DNA of 42,901 nt from Actinomycetales bacterium UBA1383 (GCA_002305415.1 DBQX01000105.1:1-42901); one strand, 5' to 3'. Positions 24,999-33,637 are shown, counted from the first letter of the stretch. The notes: generated by a model from the sequence alone, not told the origin. A program made the numbers and translations.

Positions 24999-25991
24999 TC
25001 AGGCGCGCCGGCGCATGAAGGCGCGGTAGGCGGCGTCCGCGAGCCGCGGCGTGAGGAGGGAGGCCTCGGCCAGGACGCGGAAGCGGAGGGGTTGCGGCGT
25101 CCCGCGCAGCTTCCGGACCGAGTCACGGAGATCACGGTCGAAGCGCTCCCGCGCGGAGGGGCCCGCTCCCTGGAGGACGTGGTGGCGGAGCGCGAGCTGC
25201 TCATCCAGGAGGGGACGGTACCCCACGTTCCCGAGACCGGCGCGGCGGATGTACTCCGCTCGTTCACGCAGTGCCTCCAACCGATCGAACCGCGAGGCGT
25301 GGTCGTACCCCTGCGCCATGAAGCTGGAGGGCCGTTGCCGGTAGCCGTAGAGCGGCTCCGCGGTCACGACCGTCCGGTTCGCCCGGTGCAGGACCCGGTA
25401 GGTGACGAACTCGTCCTCATGACTCACGCCGGCGGGGAAGGTGATTCCGTCCAGGAGGTCACGGATGAAGAGCTTGCCCCACACCACGGTCATGGTGGGG
25501 TAAGCGGGGCCCAGGAAGGAGAGCAGCACCTCGTCGGGGGAGAGCGTCCTGACAACGGGCTCCGTTGCGCCGGGAGGGTCGGTCCGGGGGACGGAGTCGT
25601 GGGGGACCCGGACGTAGTGCGCCACTGCGGCGTCGGCGTCGTGTGCCCGGAGCAGGTCGAGGAGGGTCTCCACGAACGCCGGAGCCACCCAGTCGTCGGC
25701 ATCCACGAAGGTGAGGTGACTGCCGGTGGCGTTCGAGACTCCGGCGTTCCGCGCCCCGGCGATCCCCTGGTTCTCCTGGTGGATGACGCGGACCCGGCTG
25801 TCGTGGCGTGCGAAGGAGTCGCACAGATCGCCCGATCCGTCGGTGGAGCCGTCGTCCACGAGAAGCACCTCGAGCCGGGTGTACGTCTGGCCCAGGATCG
25901 ATTCGACGCACGCCGGCAGGTAAGGGGCCACGTCGAACACGGGGACCACCACGCTCACGAGCGGTTCCGCCCGCTGTTCAGGCGCGGCCAT
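24999..25991 (-). CDS. Glycosyltransferase family 2 (EpsJ-like)
   Basis: GT-A enzyme of 330 residues. LVSVVVPVFDVAPYLPACVE, VLLVDDGSTDGSGDLCD, GIAGARNAGVSNA and TFVDADDWVAPAFV are classic for EPS/capsule GT2 proteins. VVWGKLFIRDLL and GVSHEDEFVTYRVLHRAN give the acceptor-side ED motif at about residue 200. The last 100 residues are helical and basic. It is third in a minus-strand run; the ATG at 25991 overlaps the upstream gene by 14 bases. It should act on lipid-linked sugar at the cytoplasmic face. Confidence 0.88.
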   Translation of the reverse strand: MAAPEQRAEPLVSVVVPVFDVAPYLPACVESILGQTYTRLEVLLVDDGSTDGSGDLCDSFARHDSRVRVIHQENQGIAGARNAGVSNATGSHLTFVDADDWVAPAFVETLLDLLRAHDADAAVAHYVRVPHDSVPRTDPPGATEPVVRTLSPDEVLLSFLGPAYPTMTVVWGKLFIRDLLDGITFPAGVSHEDEFVTYRVLHRANRTVVTAEPLYGYRQRPSSFMAQGYDHASRFDRLEALRERAEYIRRAGLGNVGYRPLLDEQLALRHHVLQGAGPSARERFDRDLRDSVRKLRGTPQPLRFRVLAEASLLTPRLADAAYRAFMRRRA

Positions 25992-26865
25992 CGGGGAGCC
26001 TCATGGCGAGCAGGCGGGTCGTCCTGGAGAGCACGAGCCGTTGCGGGGCGCCGAGGCTCGCGGAGCGCTCGTCGAGGAGCGCTCGGAGGGGCGCGAGGTC
26101 GCGCCTCATGCGCTCCGTCCCAGACTCGTCCGACCACAGTGCGTCGAGCCACGTCGCCTCCACCCCGAACCGCCGGTCGACGAATTCGCGGTAGGAGGCC
26201 CTCAGCTGGGGGTCGGCGAACGCCCGGGCGATGAAGGCGGCGGCGCCGGACGTCTGGGAGGCGTGGTGGCGGTACGCGAGCCCCGGAGCGGTCAGGCGAA
26301 CCAGGCGTTGGCCGCGCGCGAGCGCCCGGAGCCACAGGTCGTGGTCCTCCGCGACCACCTCGCGGTACCCGCCGGCGGCCATCACCGCGTCCCGGCGGGC
26401 CGCCATGGTCGGGTTGCAGAGGAGGTTGTGGACGAGGAGGTGGAGGGGCATCGCGTCGGCCGAGATGGGAGCCGGGAGGCCGGGCCGCACCCGGCGCGAG
26501 CCATCCCACACGTTCAGCACCGGGCTGAAGACGTAGTCGGCGTCGCGCGCGAGCGCGCGGAGCTGGCGGGCGAAGCGGCCGGGGAGGCTCACGTCGTCGG
26601 CGTCCATCGTGGCGACGACGCGGCTGTCGGTGAGGTCGAGCAGGCGCTGCCGGGCGGCCCCGACGCCGGCGCTACGGGGGTTGCGCTCAAGGCGGAGGCG
26701 CCGGTCGGTGATCGGCGCGAGCGCGCCCGCGACGTCGTCGGTGGAGGCGTCGTCGAGCACGACGAGTTCGGCGTCCGCGGGGAGCGAGGCGAGGGAGGAG
26801 GTGACCGCGCGCGCGAGCGTGTGGGCGGAGTCCTTGACGGTGAGATGGACGGAGATCAGCGGCAT
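25978..26865 (-). CDS. Glycosyltransferase family 2
   Basis: GT-A enzyme of 295 residues. LISVHLTVKDSAHTLARAVT, VVLDDASTDDVAGAL and VVATMDADDVSLPGRFARQL form the donor core with DADD. NPTMAARRDAVMAAGGYREV and AEDHDLWLRALARGQ give the second-half GG...ED motif. It is the middle gene of three on this strand, overlapping the upstream GT4 by ten bases and the downstream GT2 by 14, so the three are probably translated together. No membrane helix is present. Confidence 0.87.
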   Translation of the reverse strand: MPLISVHLTVKDSAHTLARAVTSSLASLPADAELVVLDDASTDDVAGALAPITDRRLRLERNPRSAGVGAARQRLLDLTDSRVVATMDADDVSLPGRFARQLRALARDADYVFSPVLNVWDGSRRVRPGLPAPISADAMPLHLLVHNLLCNPTMAARRDAVMAAGGYREVVAEDHDLWLRALARGQRLVRLTAPGLAYRHHASQTSGAAAFIARAFADPQLRASYREFVDRRFGVEATWLDALWSDESGTERMRRDLAPLRALLDERSASLGAPQRLVLSRTTRLLAMRLPDGRA

Positions 26866-27812
26866 GATGCGGCGAGGTCCTCCCAGAACCGGTCGAGGGA
26901 GCAGCGGGAGAGGGTCTCGGCCCGCGCCGCCTCCCCGAGCCGCCGCCGGAGCTCCGCGTCCTCCCAGAGCCGGGTGAGTGCCCGGGCCAGGGCTGCCGGG
27001 TCCCCGGGAGGGACCACGAGGGCGCTCTCCTCGTCGCGGACGTAGTCACGGGTGCCGTTCACCGCGGTGGCGACCACGGCCTTGCCCATCGCGAGGGCGT
27101 CGAGGAGTACGAGCGGGCCCGACGGGAGGTCGGTGTCCCGCATGGCCACGGCGACGACGCGTGCCCGGGCCGTGAGCTGGCGTCCGGCGTCCGGCGGCGG
27201 CATGTCGATGACGCTCACACGGTCCGCGCAGGAGGCGGGAACCTGCAGGCCCCGGCCGGGTGCGAGCGTGGCCGGGAGACCCGAGATCTCCAGGGCGGCG
27301 AGGAGCGTGTCCCAGTCCCGGTGCGCCCACCCGGCGGAGTAGACGTACCCGTCCTCCGCGGTGGCGATCCCCTCGACTCGCACCGGCCAGGCGAGGAACT
27401 CCGTGCGCGGCCGTGGCACCCCGAAGCGGCGTCCGAGCATCGCGGCATCCCCGGTCCGGATCACGAGGAAGCGGTCGACGGCGCCGAAGAGCCGGCGCGC
27501 GATCACCGCTGGCGGTTGGTGGCGTGGAGCGAGGAAGTCGAACACGAGCACCCGCGTGCGCGGGGAACGCAGCTTCGCCGCAGCTGCGAGGAGCGCAGCC
27601 TCGGCACCGACGGTGGAGAGGACCACGCAGTCGCTGGCCGCCGATCCGCGGGCGATCCGGAGGGCGTCCCCGAGGACACGCAGGCGGGCACGCCACCGCG
27701 GGAGTCCCCAGTCGGACGCCCGGCGCTCCAGGTGGAAGGTCACTCCGGGGGCGGAGGGTCCCGGTTCGCCGAAGGCCCAGGTCCAGGGCGCCGATAGCAG
27801 GACCCTCGTCAC
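26856..27812 (-). CDS. Glycosyltransferase, GT4-like
   Basis: A 318-residue GT-B protein, shorter than most GT4 enzymes. The donor half has YVYSAGWAHRDWDTLLAALE and SGPLVLLDALAMGKAVVATA, then GTRDYVRDEESALVVPPGDP, all typical of GT4. The N-terminal half is weakly conserved. The GTG at 27812 has GGGGAGAAC just upstream. It starts the minus-strand run of three transferases and is divergent from the rhamnosyltransferase-like gene at 27889, leaving about 76 bases for two promoters. Sugar specificity is unknown. Confidence 0.8.
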   Translation of the reverse strand: MTRVLLSAPWTWAFGEPGPSAPGVTFHLERRASDWGLPRWRARLRVLGDALRIARGSAASDCVVLSTVGAEAALLAAAAKLRSPRTRVLVFDFLAPRHQPPAVIARRLFGAVDRFLVIRTGDAAMLGRRFGVPRPRTEFLAWPVRVEGIATAEDGYVYSAGWAHRDWDTLLAALEISGLPATLAPGRGLQVPASCADRVSVIDMPPPDAGRQLTARARVVAVAMRDTDLPSGPLVLLDALAMGKAVVATAVNGTRDYVRDEESALVVPPGDPAALARALTRLWEDAELRRRLGEAARAETLSRCSLDRFWEDLAASCR

Positions 27813-27888
27813 CGTTCTCCCCTCGTTGTGCGTGGCGCCAGCCTACTGCGTGCGGCGTTTGCCACGACCCGCCGCCCTCATCCACAGT

Positions 27889-28812
27889 GTGTGGGTGGGC
27901 CCATTCGACCACTTCCTGCTCACCCGCTTCAGCGCGGTCCTCGCACCGGGCGCCGCGCCGGCGTCGGAGGAGTGGCTGCGCTACCGGCTCGCCTTCTTCG
28001 TCGACGCCGCCCACCCGTCCGTCGCCGGGCAGCGCGGCGCCGCGTTCACCTGGCTCGTCCTGTTCGACGACCGCTGCCCCGACACCTTCCGCGCCGACGT
28101 CGAGGCTCTCGCCGCCGACGGCTCCTTCACGCCGCTCTGGTCCCACGAGCCGTTCCGCCGTGACACGTTCGCCGCCCCGGTCGCGTCCCGCAGCGCCGCG
28201 CCGTCCCTGATCACCACCCGCCTGGACTCCGACGACGCCATCGCCACCGACTACCTCGCGGCCGTCCAGGGGCAGTTCCGCGAGCAGGAGCGCCTCTTCA
28301 TCAGCTTCACCCGCGGTCTCCAGGTGGACCGCTCGGGCGCCGTCTACCGCTGCGACCAGCTCTCCAACCCGTTCCTCTCGCTGATTGAGCGCCGCCTCCC
28401 GGGCACGCCGCCGCTCACCGTCTACGCCCCGAAGCACGCCCGCGCCCGCACGCAGGGCCCGCTCCGCGAGGTGCAGGCGCCGCCCATGTGGCTGCAGGTG
28501 GTCCACGACGCCAACGTCTCCAACATCATCACTGGCATCCGGGTCGCGCCCGACGTCGTCGCGCGCCGCTTCACGATCGACCTCGGGTACCGCCGGGACG
28601 TCCCGCTCTCGCGCCTCCTCACGGAGAAAGCGCTCCACCGCGTCGGTCTCGCCCGCCTCTGGGTCGCCCACCCGGGCGAACTCACCCGCCACGTCGAGGC
28701 GCGGTACTGGCGGCTGCGCGGCACCCACACCCGCCCCCAGGACGACGCCGCACCCACCCTCACCGACGTCGTCGCCGCACGCCTGAGGCGGCTCGGCGTC
28801 CGCCGCCGGTAG
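27889..28812 (+). CDS. Putative rhamnosyltransferase (PF11316-like), copy 1
   Basis: Protein of about 307 residues. GPFDHFLLTRFSAVL at the start, FTWLVLFDDRCPDTF, ITTRLDSDDAIATDYLAAVQ and FISFTRGLQV are features I associate with the putative rhamnosyltransferase family. DSDD is a likely DxD metal site. It is closely related along its whole length to the next gene. The start is uncertain: GTG 27889 is chosen to match the neighbour's N-terminus, but GTG 27895 or a TTG further upstream are possible, and no good ribosome-binding site is seen. Function in sugar transfer to the surface polymer is inferred from the family and locus. Confidence 0.75.
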   Translation: MWVGPFDHFLLTRFSAVLAPGAAPASEEWLRYRLAFFVDAAHPSVAGQRGAAFTWLVLFDDRCPDTFRADVEALAADGSFTPLWSHEPFRRDTFAAPVASRSAAPSLITTRLDSDDAIATDYLAAVQGQFREQERLFISFTRGLQVDRSGAVYRCDQLSNPFLSLIERRLPGTPPLTVYAPKHARARTQGPLREVQAPPMWLQVVHDANVSNIITGIRVAPDVVARRFTIDLGYRRDVPLSRLLTEKALHRVGLARLWVAHPGELTRHVEARYWRLRGTHTRPQDDAAPTLTDVVAARLRRLGVRRR

Positions 28813-28843
28813 CGCCCCGCCACGGCCGCGTCCCCGCGCGGCC

Positions 28844-28849
28844 TACGCT
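28844..28849 (+). promoter_or_regulatory. Candidate leaderless -10 box (TACGCT)
   Basis: TACGCT fits the actinobacterial TANNNT -10 consensus and lies exactly seven bases before the GTG at 28857. No ribosome-binding site precedes that GTG. The spacing suggests transcription starts at the start codon. Confidence 0.45.
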
Positions 28850-28856
28850 GGGGGTC

Positions 28857-29768
28857 GTGGGGGACTTCGACCACTTCCTGCTGACGCGCTTCAGCGCCGT
28901 GCTCGTCCCCAGCGGCCCGCCCGCGGACGAGGAGTGGCTCTGGTACCGCCTGGGGTTCTTCGTGGACGCCGCCCTGCCGTCGGTCGCGGGCCAGCGTGGC
29001 GCGGCGCCGTTCCGGTGGCTCGTCCTCCTCGACGACCGCTGCCCGGACGACTTCCGCAGCCAGGTGGAGGAACTCGCCGCGGACGGCACCTTCACCCCGC
29101 TCTGGACCCACGAACCCTATCGACCGGGCCTGTTCGCGCGGGCGGCGGCGGAGCGCAGCGCCGCGCCGTACCTGATCACCACTCGCCTGGACTCCGACGA
29201 CGCCATCGCCACCGACCACCTCGCCGCAGTCCAGGGGCAGTTCGCCCGCCAGGAGCGCCACTTCGTGAACTTCACCCGCGGGGTGCAACTCGATCGCTCC
29301 GGCGCGGTCTACCGCCGTGACGACGTCTCCGGCCCCTTCCTCTCCCTCATCGAGCGCCGCAACCCGGGCACGCCCCCGCTCACCGTGTATGCCGCCGCGG
29401 CCCACACCCGGGCCCGCGCGCTCGCGCCGGTGCTGGAGGTGCACGCCCCACCGATGTGGGCCCAGGTGGTGCACGGCAGCAACCTCATGAACATCGTGAA
29501 CGGCCCGCGGATCTCGCCGCGGGTGGTGAACGAGCGCTTCGCCCTCGACCTCGCCTACCGTCGCGAGCCATCCCTGCCCCGGCTGGCCGCGGAGAAGGCC
29601 GTCCACCGGGCGCGCCTCCTCGCCCTCGGGATCCGGCACCCCAGCGAGCCGGTCAAGTACGCCGAGGGCCGCCTCGCTTACCTGCGCGGCACCCACCTGC
29701 GCCCCCAGGGAGACGGCCGCACCCTCATGGACCGGATCACGGCGCGCCGGAGGCGTCCCGGAGCGTGA
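28857..29768 (+). CDS. Putative rhamnosyltransferase (PF11316-like), copy 2
   Basis: Protein of 303 residues, clearly a tandem duplicate of the gene at 27889. It shares FDHFLLTRFSAVL, RWLVLLDDRCPDDF, ITTRLDSDDAIATDHLAAVQ, FVNFTRGVQLDRSGAVY and MWAQVVHGSNLMNI. The DSDD metal site is kept in both copies. The GTG at 28857 is the only good start; there is no ribosome-binding site, but a TANNNT box sits seven bases upstream. Its last 32 bases overlap the end of the convergent, frameshifted gene at 29737. Two copies may add the same sugar at two positions or have different acceptors. Confidence 0.78.
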   Translation: MGDFDHFLLTRFSAVLVPSGPPADEEWLWYRLGFFVDAALPSVAGQRGAAPFRWLVLLDDRCPDDFRSQVEELAADGTFTPLWTHEPYRPGLFARAAAERSAAPYLITTRLDSDDAIATDHLAAVQGQFARQERHFVNFTRGVQLDRSGAVYRRDDVSGPFLSLIERRNPGTPPLTVYAAAAHTRARALAPVLEVHAPPMWAQVVHGSNLMNIVNGPRISPRVVNERFALDLAYRREPSLPRLAAEKAVHRARLLALGIRHPSEPVKYAEGRLAYLRGTHLRPQGDGRTLMDRITARRRRPGA

Positions 29769-30766
29769 GCCGCGCGGCGAGGCCGCGATGGTCGGTCCCG
29801 TCCACCCGGAACGCCCGCACCTCCGTGGCCTCGACGCCCGGTCCCACCAGCACGTGGTCGAGGCCGATCACCGACGGGTAGTGGATCCCCGCCCACGGCC
29901 CGTAGAGGCGTTGGGCGGGGAACGTCGGCAGCCACCCGCGGCCCGCCTGCTCCGCGGCATCCGCGAGGCCCACGGCGAGGAGGTCACCGAGCGGCGCGTG
30001 CTCCCGGGTCGCGTTGAAATCGCCCACCACCACCAGCGACTCGCCGAGGTGCCGTTCACACACCTGCCGCACGACGGCGAGGTCCGGCGCCCACTCCGCG
30101 AACCCGGTCTGCGGGTTCGCCACGTGGACGGCGAACACGGTGACAGGCCCCGCGGGCGCCTCCACGCGCACCACGTAGGTGTCATCGCTCGTGGCGGGTG
30201 CCTCGAGCAGTTCCAGCGGCCACGGCGAGTAGACCATCGTGCCCTCCGACGTCCACGCCGGTCCGGCCTCCCCCACGCGGTTCGGGAACATCTCGCCCCA
30301 CGCCGTCGCCCGCAGGGCGGCCATGGCCGTCCTCGGTGACCTCGGTGAGGACGACGACGTCGGGCCGCGCACGCGCCGCCTCGGCCGCGAGTTGCGCGGC
30401 GTCCGCCCGGCCGTAGTAGGTGCTGAGGGTCATCACGGTGAGCGTCGCGCCCGACGGCGGCCCCGCGGTGGCCGCCTCCCGCGGCCAGTAGGGCCGGGTC
30501 CAGGCGACCTGGAGGGCCAGCAGCGGAATGGTGAGCAAGGCCACGGCCCGGACGCGCCACGAGCGCGACGTGAGCACCACGAGGGTCACGACGAGCCACG
30601 CCAGGACGCCATAGGGCACGAACGCCGTCGCCATCGCGGCGATCGGGTGGCGGAGCTGGAGCGCCGGCAGGGCCCCGAGCAGCACCAACACCGCTCCGGT
30701 CGCCGCCGCCACCCAGGCGAGGCCCACGGCGGCCCGTCGTCCCGGTCCGCGCCGCGTCGTGGCCAT
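29737..30766 (-). pseudogene. Membrane-anchored endonuclease/exonuclease/phosphatase family protein, frameshifted
   Basis: Read from ATG 30766 the first part encodes three membrane helices (about residues 14-36, 43-66, 70-86) and then the start of an EEP domain: LTVMTLSTYYGRADAAQLAA and RPDVVVLTEVTED. The frame then leaves the family. The rest of the domain continues in the next frame: TAMAALRATAWGEMFPNRVG, VFAVHVANPQTG, VVVGDFNATREH, GLDHVLVGPG and GTDHRGLAARL. The span is 1030 bases, one more than a multiple of three, which fits a single extra base near 30329-30345. The catalytic Glu, GDFN and DH residues are all still encoded. Either a sequencing error or a recent inactivation explains it. 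The 3' end overlaps the convergent gene by 32 bases. Confidence 0.8.
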
Positions 30767-30837
30767 GCCTCCCGATGCTACGCCGGCAGCCCCGGTGGAC
30801 GGGAGGACGCGGTCCGGGCCGCCACAGGAGCGGCGCT

Positions 30838-30843
30838 TATAGT
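30838..30843 (+). promoter_or_regulatory. -10 box (TATAGT) before the LCP gene
   Basis: TATAGT lies 26 bases before the start of the LCP gene at 30870, within a 103-base divergent spacer. No clear -35 is visible. It is a good match to the vegetative -10 in otherwise GC-rich DNA. Confidence 0.5.
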
Positions 30844-30869
30844 GGGAACGACTGACGAAAGGTGGGCAG

Positions 30870-31970
30870 ATGACCGAGGATCCGCCGACCCGGCGCTCCC
30901 GGCGCTACGTCGAGACCGACCCCGAGGTGACGCGCGCGGACAAGCGCTCCGGCAGGCGTGCCCTGACCATCGGGCTCGTCCTCGTGCTGGGGCTGGCCGC
31001 CGTCGGCGCGGGGGTCGCTTTGTGGTTCGGGGCGCGACTCAACTCCCTGGTCGACAGGATCGACGACCCCTTCGAGGCGCTGCCCACGCGACCGAGCACG
31101 CCCGCGCCGACCAACGAGAGCGGCGAGCCTGTCGAGCCGCCCGTGAACGTCCTGGTGCTCGGCTCCGACTCGCGCATCTCCGCCGGCGACCCCTCGCAGT
31201 GGAGTTACGGCGCGCAACGTACCGACGCGATCATGGTGGTCCAGGTCAGCGGTGACCGCGACTCGGTGGCCATCATGTCCATCCCCCGTGACTCCTGGGT
31301 GAACGTCCCCGGGTACGGGATGGCGAAGATCAACGCCGCGTTCTCCTATGGCGGGCCCACCCTGATGATCCAGACGGTCGAGGAGCTCACGGGCATCTAC
31401 ATCGACCACTTCGCGGTCACGGACTTCGAGTCCTTCGCCACGGTCACCGATGCGCTCGGCGGGGTGAGCATGTACCTGCCGAACGGCCTCAGCGGGCCCG
31501 ACGTCAGCCTGGGCCCCGGTCAGCACACCCTGTCCGGTGACGAGGCACTCGTCTACGTCCGGCAGCGCTACAACCTCTCCGGTGGGGACTTCTCCCGCGT
31601 CCAGCGACAGCAGAACTGGATGCGGGCCATCATGAAGGGCGTCTTCGACCAGGAGATCCTGAAGGACGTCGGCCGCCTCACCACGTTCTCCCAGACGGTG
31701 CTGCAGTCCGTGGCCGTGGATGAGGGGATGACCCTGCCGCGCGCGGTGACGATCGGCTACTCGCTGAGGGACATCCGCGGCGAGGACGTGAAATTCATGA
31801 CCGCCCCGTACTCGGGGACCGGCTGGAGCCCGGATGGCCGCCAGTCCATCGTCCTGCTTGACGAGGCGCGCTCGCAGGCGCTCTTCGAGGCCTTCGCCAC
31901 GGACACGGTGGCGGAGTTCCTCGCGGCGAACCCGGACGGCGCCGTCATGCTCCCCGACGCTCCCGAGTGA
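30870..31970 (+). CDS. LytR-CpsA-Psr (LCP) family cell-wall glycopolymer ligase
   Basis: A 366-residue protein that would transfer undecaprenyl-linked glycopolymer to peptidoglycan outside the membrane. A charged cytoplasmic start (about 1-30) precedes one helix (ALTIGLVLVLGLAAVGAGVA, about 31-50) and a Pro/Thr linker. The LCP domain follows: NVLVLGSDSRI, RTDAIMVVQV, SIPRDSWVNVPGYG, KINAAFSYGGP and VRQRYNLSGGDFSRVQRQQ. The Asp and Arg residues that bind the pyrophosphate lipid are present. AAAGGTGGG lies five bases before the ATG. Its position at the end of the polysaccharide locus suggests it anchors that polymer, though LCP proteins often act on several. Confidence 0.93.
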   Translation: MTEDPPTRRSRRYVETDPEVTRADKRSGRRALTIGLVLVLGLAAVGAGVALWFGARLNSLVDRIDDPFEALPTRPSTPAPTNESGEPVEPPVNVLVLGSDSRISAGDPSQWSYGAQRTDAIMVVQVSGDRDSVAIMSIPRDSWVNVPGYGMAKINAAFSYGGPTLMIQTVEELTGIYIDHFAVTDFESFATVTDALGGVSMYLPNGLSGPDVSLGPGQHTLSGDEALVYVRQRYNLSGGDFSRVQRQQNWMRAIMKGVFDQEILKDVGRLTTFSQTVLQSVAVDEGMTLPRAVTIGYSLRDIRGEDVKFMTAPYSGTGWSPDGRQSIVLLDEARSQALFEAFATDTVAEFLAANPDGAVMLPDAPE

Positions 31971-31997
31971 CGGCCCCGCAGCCCCATCCGGCTGCTG

Positions 31998-32013
31998 TGT
32001 GACGTGCGTCACG
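31998..32013 (+). promoter_or_regulatory. CRP/GlxR-like binding site
   Basis: TGTGACGTGCGTCACG fits the CRP/GlxR consensus TGTGA-N6-TCACA with one mismatch in the last base. It ends one base before a possible -10 (TACCCT, 32015-32020), so it covers the -35 region of the SLC13 gene, a position expected for repression. Regulation by cAMP-CRP/GlxR is inferred from the motif only. Confidence 0.55.
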
Positions 32014-32014
32014 C

Positions 32015-32032
32015 TACCCTGCCCGTACGGGC
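32015..32032 (+). promoter_or_regulatory. Candidate -10 box followed by a 12-bp perfect palindrome
   Basis: TACCCT (32015-32020) is a possible -10. It is followed directly by GCCCGTACGGGC (32021-32032), a perfect palindrome around the predicted transcription start. It could be an operator for a second regulator or chance in GC-rich DNA. Confidence 0.35.
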
Positions 32033-32074
32033 ATTCCCGGGCCCGTCATCGCGCTGGTGCCGAGAGGGAGAGCC

Positions 32075-33619
32075 GTGAGCACGCCACCGATCAGACCCAC
32101 CACCCACATCGCCCCCGGTGAACTCGCCCCGCCCGAGGAGCCTGGCCGGCTGCACCGCCGCGTCCTCGGTATCGGGCTGGGGCTCGCGCTCGCCGTCGTC
32201 GTGTACCTCCTCATGCCGGACGAGGTGCCGGCCGCGCTCCAGGGCGGGGACGCGGAGTACACGGCGCACGGGCTCGCGGTCACGGCCGCCGTCGCCGTCC
32301 TGATGGGAACGTGGTGGATCACGGAGGCGATCCCGCTCGCGGCGACGGCGCTGGTGCCGCTCGTGGCGTTCCCCCTCACCCAGGTGGCGACGTTCCAGGC
32401 CACCGCCACCCCGTACGCCTCCGGCACCATCTTCCTGTTCATGGGTGGCTTCTTCCTCGCGCTCGCCCTGCAGCGCTGGAACCTGCACCGCCGGATCGCG
32501 CTGCGGACCGTCCTGCTCGTGGGCACCCAGCCGAGGAGGCTGGTCCTGGGCTTCATGGTGGCCACCGGGTTCCTCTCGATGTGGGTCTCGAACACGGCCA
32601 CCGCGGTGATGATGCTGCCGATCGGGCTGTCCGTCATGGCCCTCGTGTACCCGGAGTCGTCCGGCCTGGACCTCCTCCGCTCCAACTTCGGCAAGGCCCT
32701 GACGCTCGGGATCGCCTACTCCGCGTCGATCGTCTCCCTCTCCACGCTGATCGGGACGCCCCCCAACACCCTCATGCGGGCCTACCTGGCGGACACGCAC
32801 GGAGTCGTCATCGGATTCGGCCAGTGGATGGCCTTCGCCGCCCCGATGGCGTGGATCTTCCTCCTCATCGCCTGGTGGCTGCTCGTCACCGTCTTCTTCC
32901 CGCCCGAGCTGGAGGAGCTCCCCGGCGGCCGCGACCTGATCAAGCGGGAACTTGAGGAAATGGGCCCGATGATCACCGGTGAGAAGCTCGTGGCGCTGGT
33001 GTTCGTGGTCGGCGCGCTCTCCTGGATCTTCCTGCCCAGCATGTTCCGCGACTACGGCATCAGCGACGAGCTGATCGCCATGTGCATCGCCCTCACGCTC
33101 TTCCTGGTCCCGGTGCACCCCCGCAAGGGCATCGCCCTGCTCGACTGGAAGACGGCGAAGGAGATCCCGTGGGACGTCCTCCTGCTGTTCGGCGGCGGAC
33201 TCTCGCTCTCGGCGATGTTCACCGCCAACGGCCTGAGCGCGTGGATCGGCGAGATCTCCCGCGGCATCGGGGGACTCCCGGTCGTGCTGATCGTGGTCGC
33301 GGTGACGGCCCTGGTGATCCTGCTCACCGAGATGACGTCGAACACCGCCACAGCGGCGGCCTTCCTGCCGATCATGGGTGGGGTGGCCGGCGGCATCAAC
33401 CAGGACATCATGCTGCTCGTCATCCCGGTGGCGCTGGCCGCCACCTGCGCCTTCATGCTGCCCGTGGCGACGCCGCCCAACGCGATCGCCTTCGGCTCCG
33501 GGTACGTTCGGATCGGCGACATGGTGAGGGGCGGGATCTGGCTCAACCTGATCGGCGTCGTCCTCATCACCGCCACCGTCATGCTGGTGGGCCCGCTCGT
33601 CCTCGGGATCGGGACCTGA
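32075..33619 (+). CDS. SLC13/DASS family sodium-dependent anion (dicarboxylate) transporter
   Basis: A 514-residue carrier with about eleven to twelve membrane helices. Its two inverted halves each carry the family signature: SNTATAVMMLPI (about residues 173-184) and TSNTATAAAFLPI (about 423-435). Each is followed by a Pro-Pro-Asn motif (GTPPNTLM, ATPPNAIAF) that forms the sodium sites. WWITEAIPLAATALVPLVAF opens the first helical hairpin. Substrates in the family include succinate, other dicarboxylates, citrate and sulfate; the sequence does not decide. The GTG at 32075 has GAGAGGGAG four bases upstream. It is a single-gene unit with a CRP/GlxR-like site in front, consistent with carbon-source control. 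Confidence 0.92.
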   Translation: MSTPPIRPTTHIAPGELAPPEEPGRLHRRVLGIGLGLALAVVVYLLMPDEVPAALQGGDAEYTAHGLAVTAAVAVLMGTWWITEAIPLAATALVPLVAFPLTQVATFQATATPYASGTIFLFMGGFFLALALQRWNLHRRIALRTVLLVGTQPRRLVLGFMVATGFLSMWVSNTATAVMMLPIGLSVMALVYPESSGLDLLRSNFGKALTLGIAYSASIVSLSTLIGTPPNTLMRAYLADTHGVVIGFGQWMAFAAPMAWIFLLIAWWLLVTVFFPPELEELPGGRDLIKRELEEMGPMITGEKLVALVFVVGALSWIFLPSMFRDYGISDELIAMCIALTLFLVPVHPRKGIALLDWKTAKEIPWDVLLLFGGGLSLSAMFTANGLSAWIGEISRGIGGLPVVLIVVAVTALVILLTEMTSNTATAAAFLPIMGGVAGGINQDIMLLVIPVALAATCAFMLPVATPPNAIAFGSGYVRIGDMVRGGIWLNLIGVVLITATVMLVGPLVLGIGT

Positions 33620-33637
33620 CGCCCGGGTGACCGGGCG
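33620..33637 (+). terminator. Short hairpin after the SLC13 gene
   Basis: CGCCCGG-GTGA-CCGGGCG forms a seven-base-pair stem with a four-base loop right after the stop codon. No T-run follows, so it may slow or end transcription only weakly. Confidence 0.4.
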
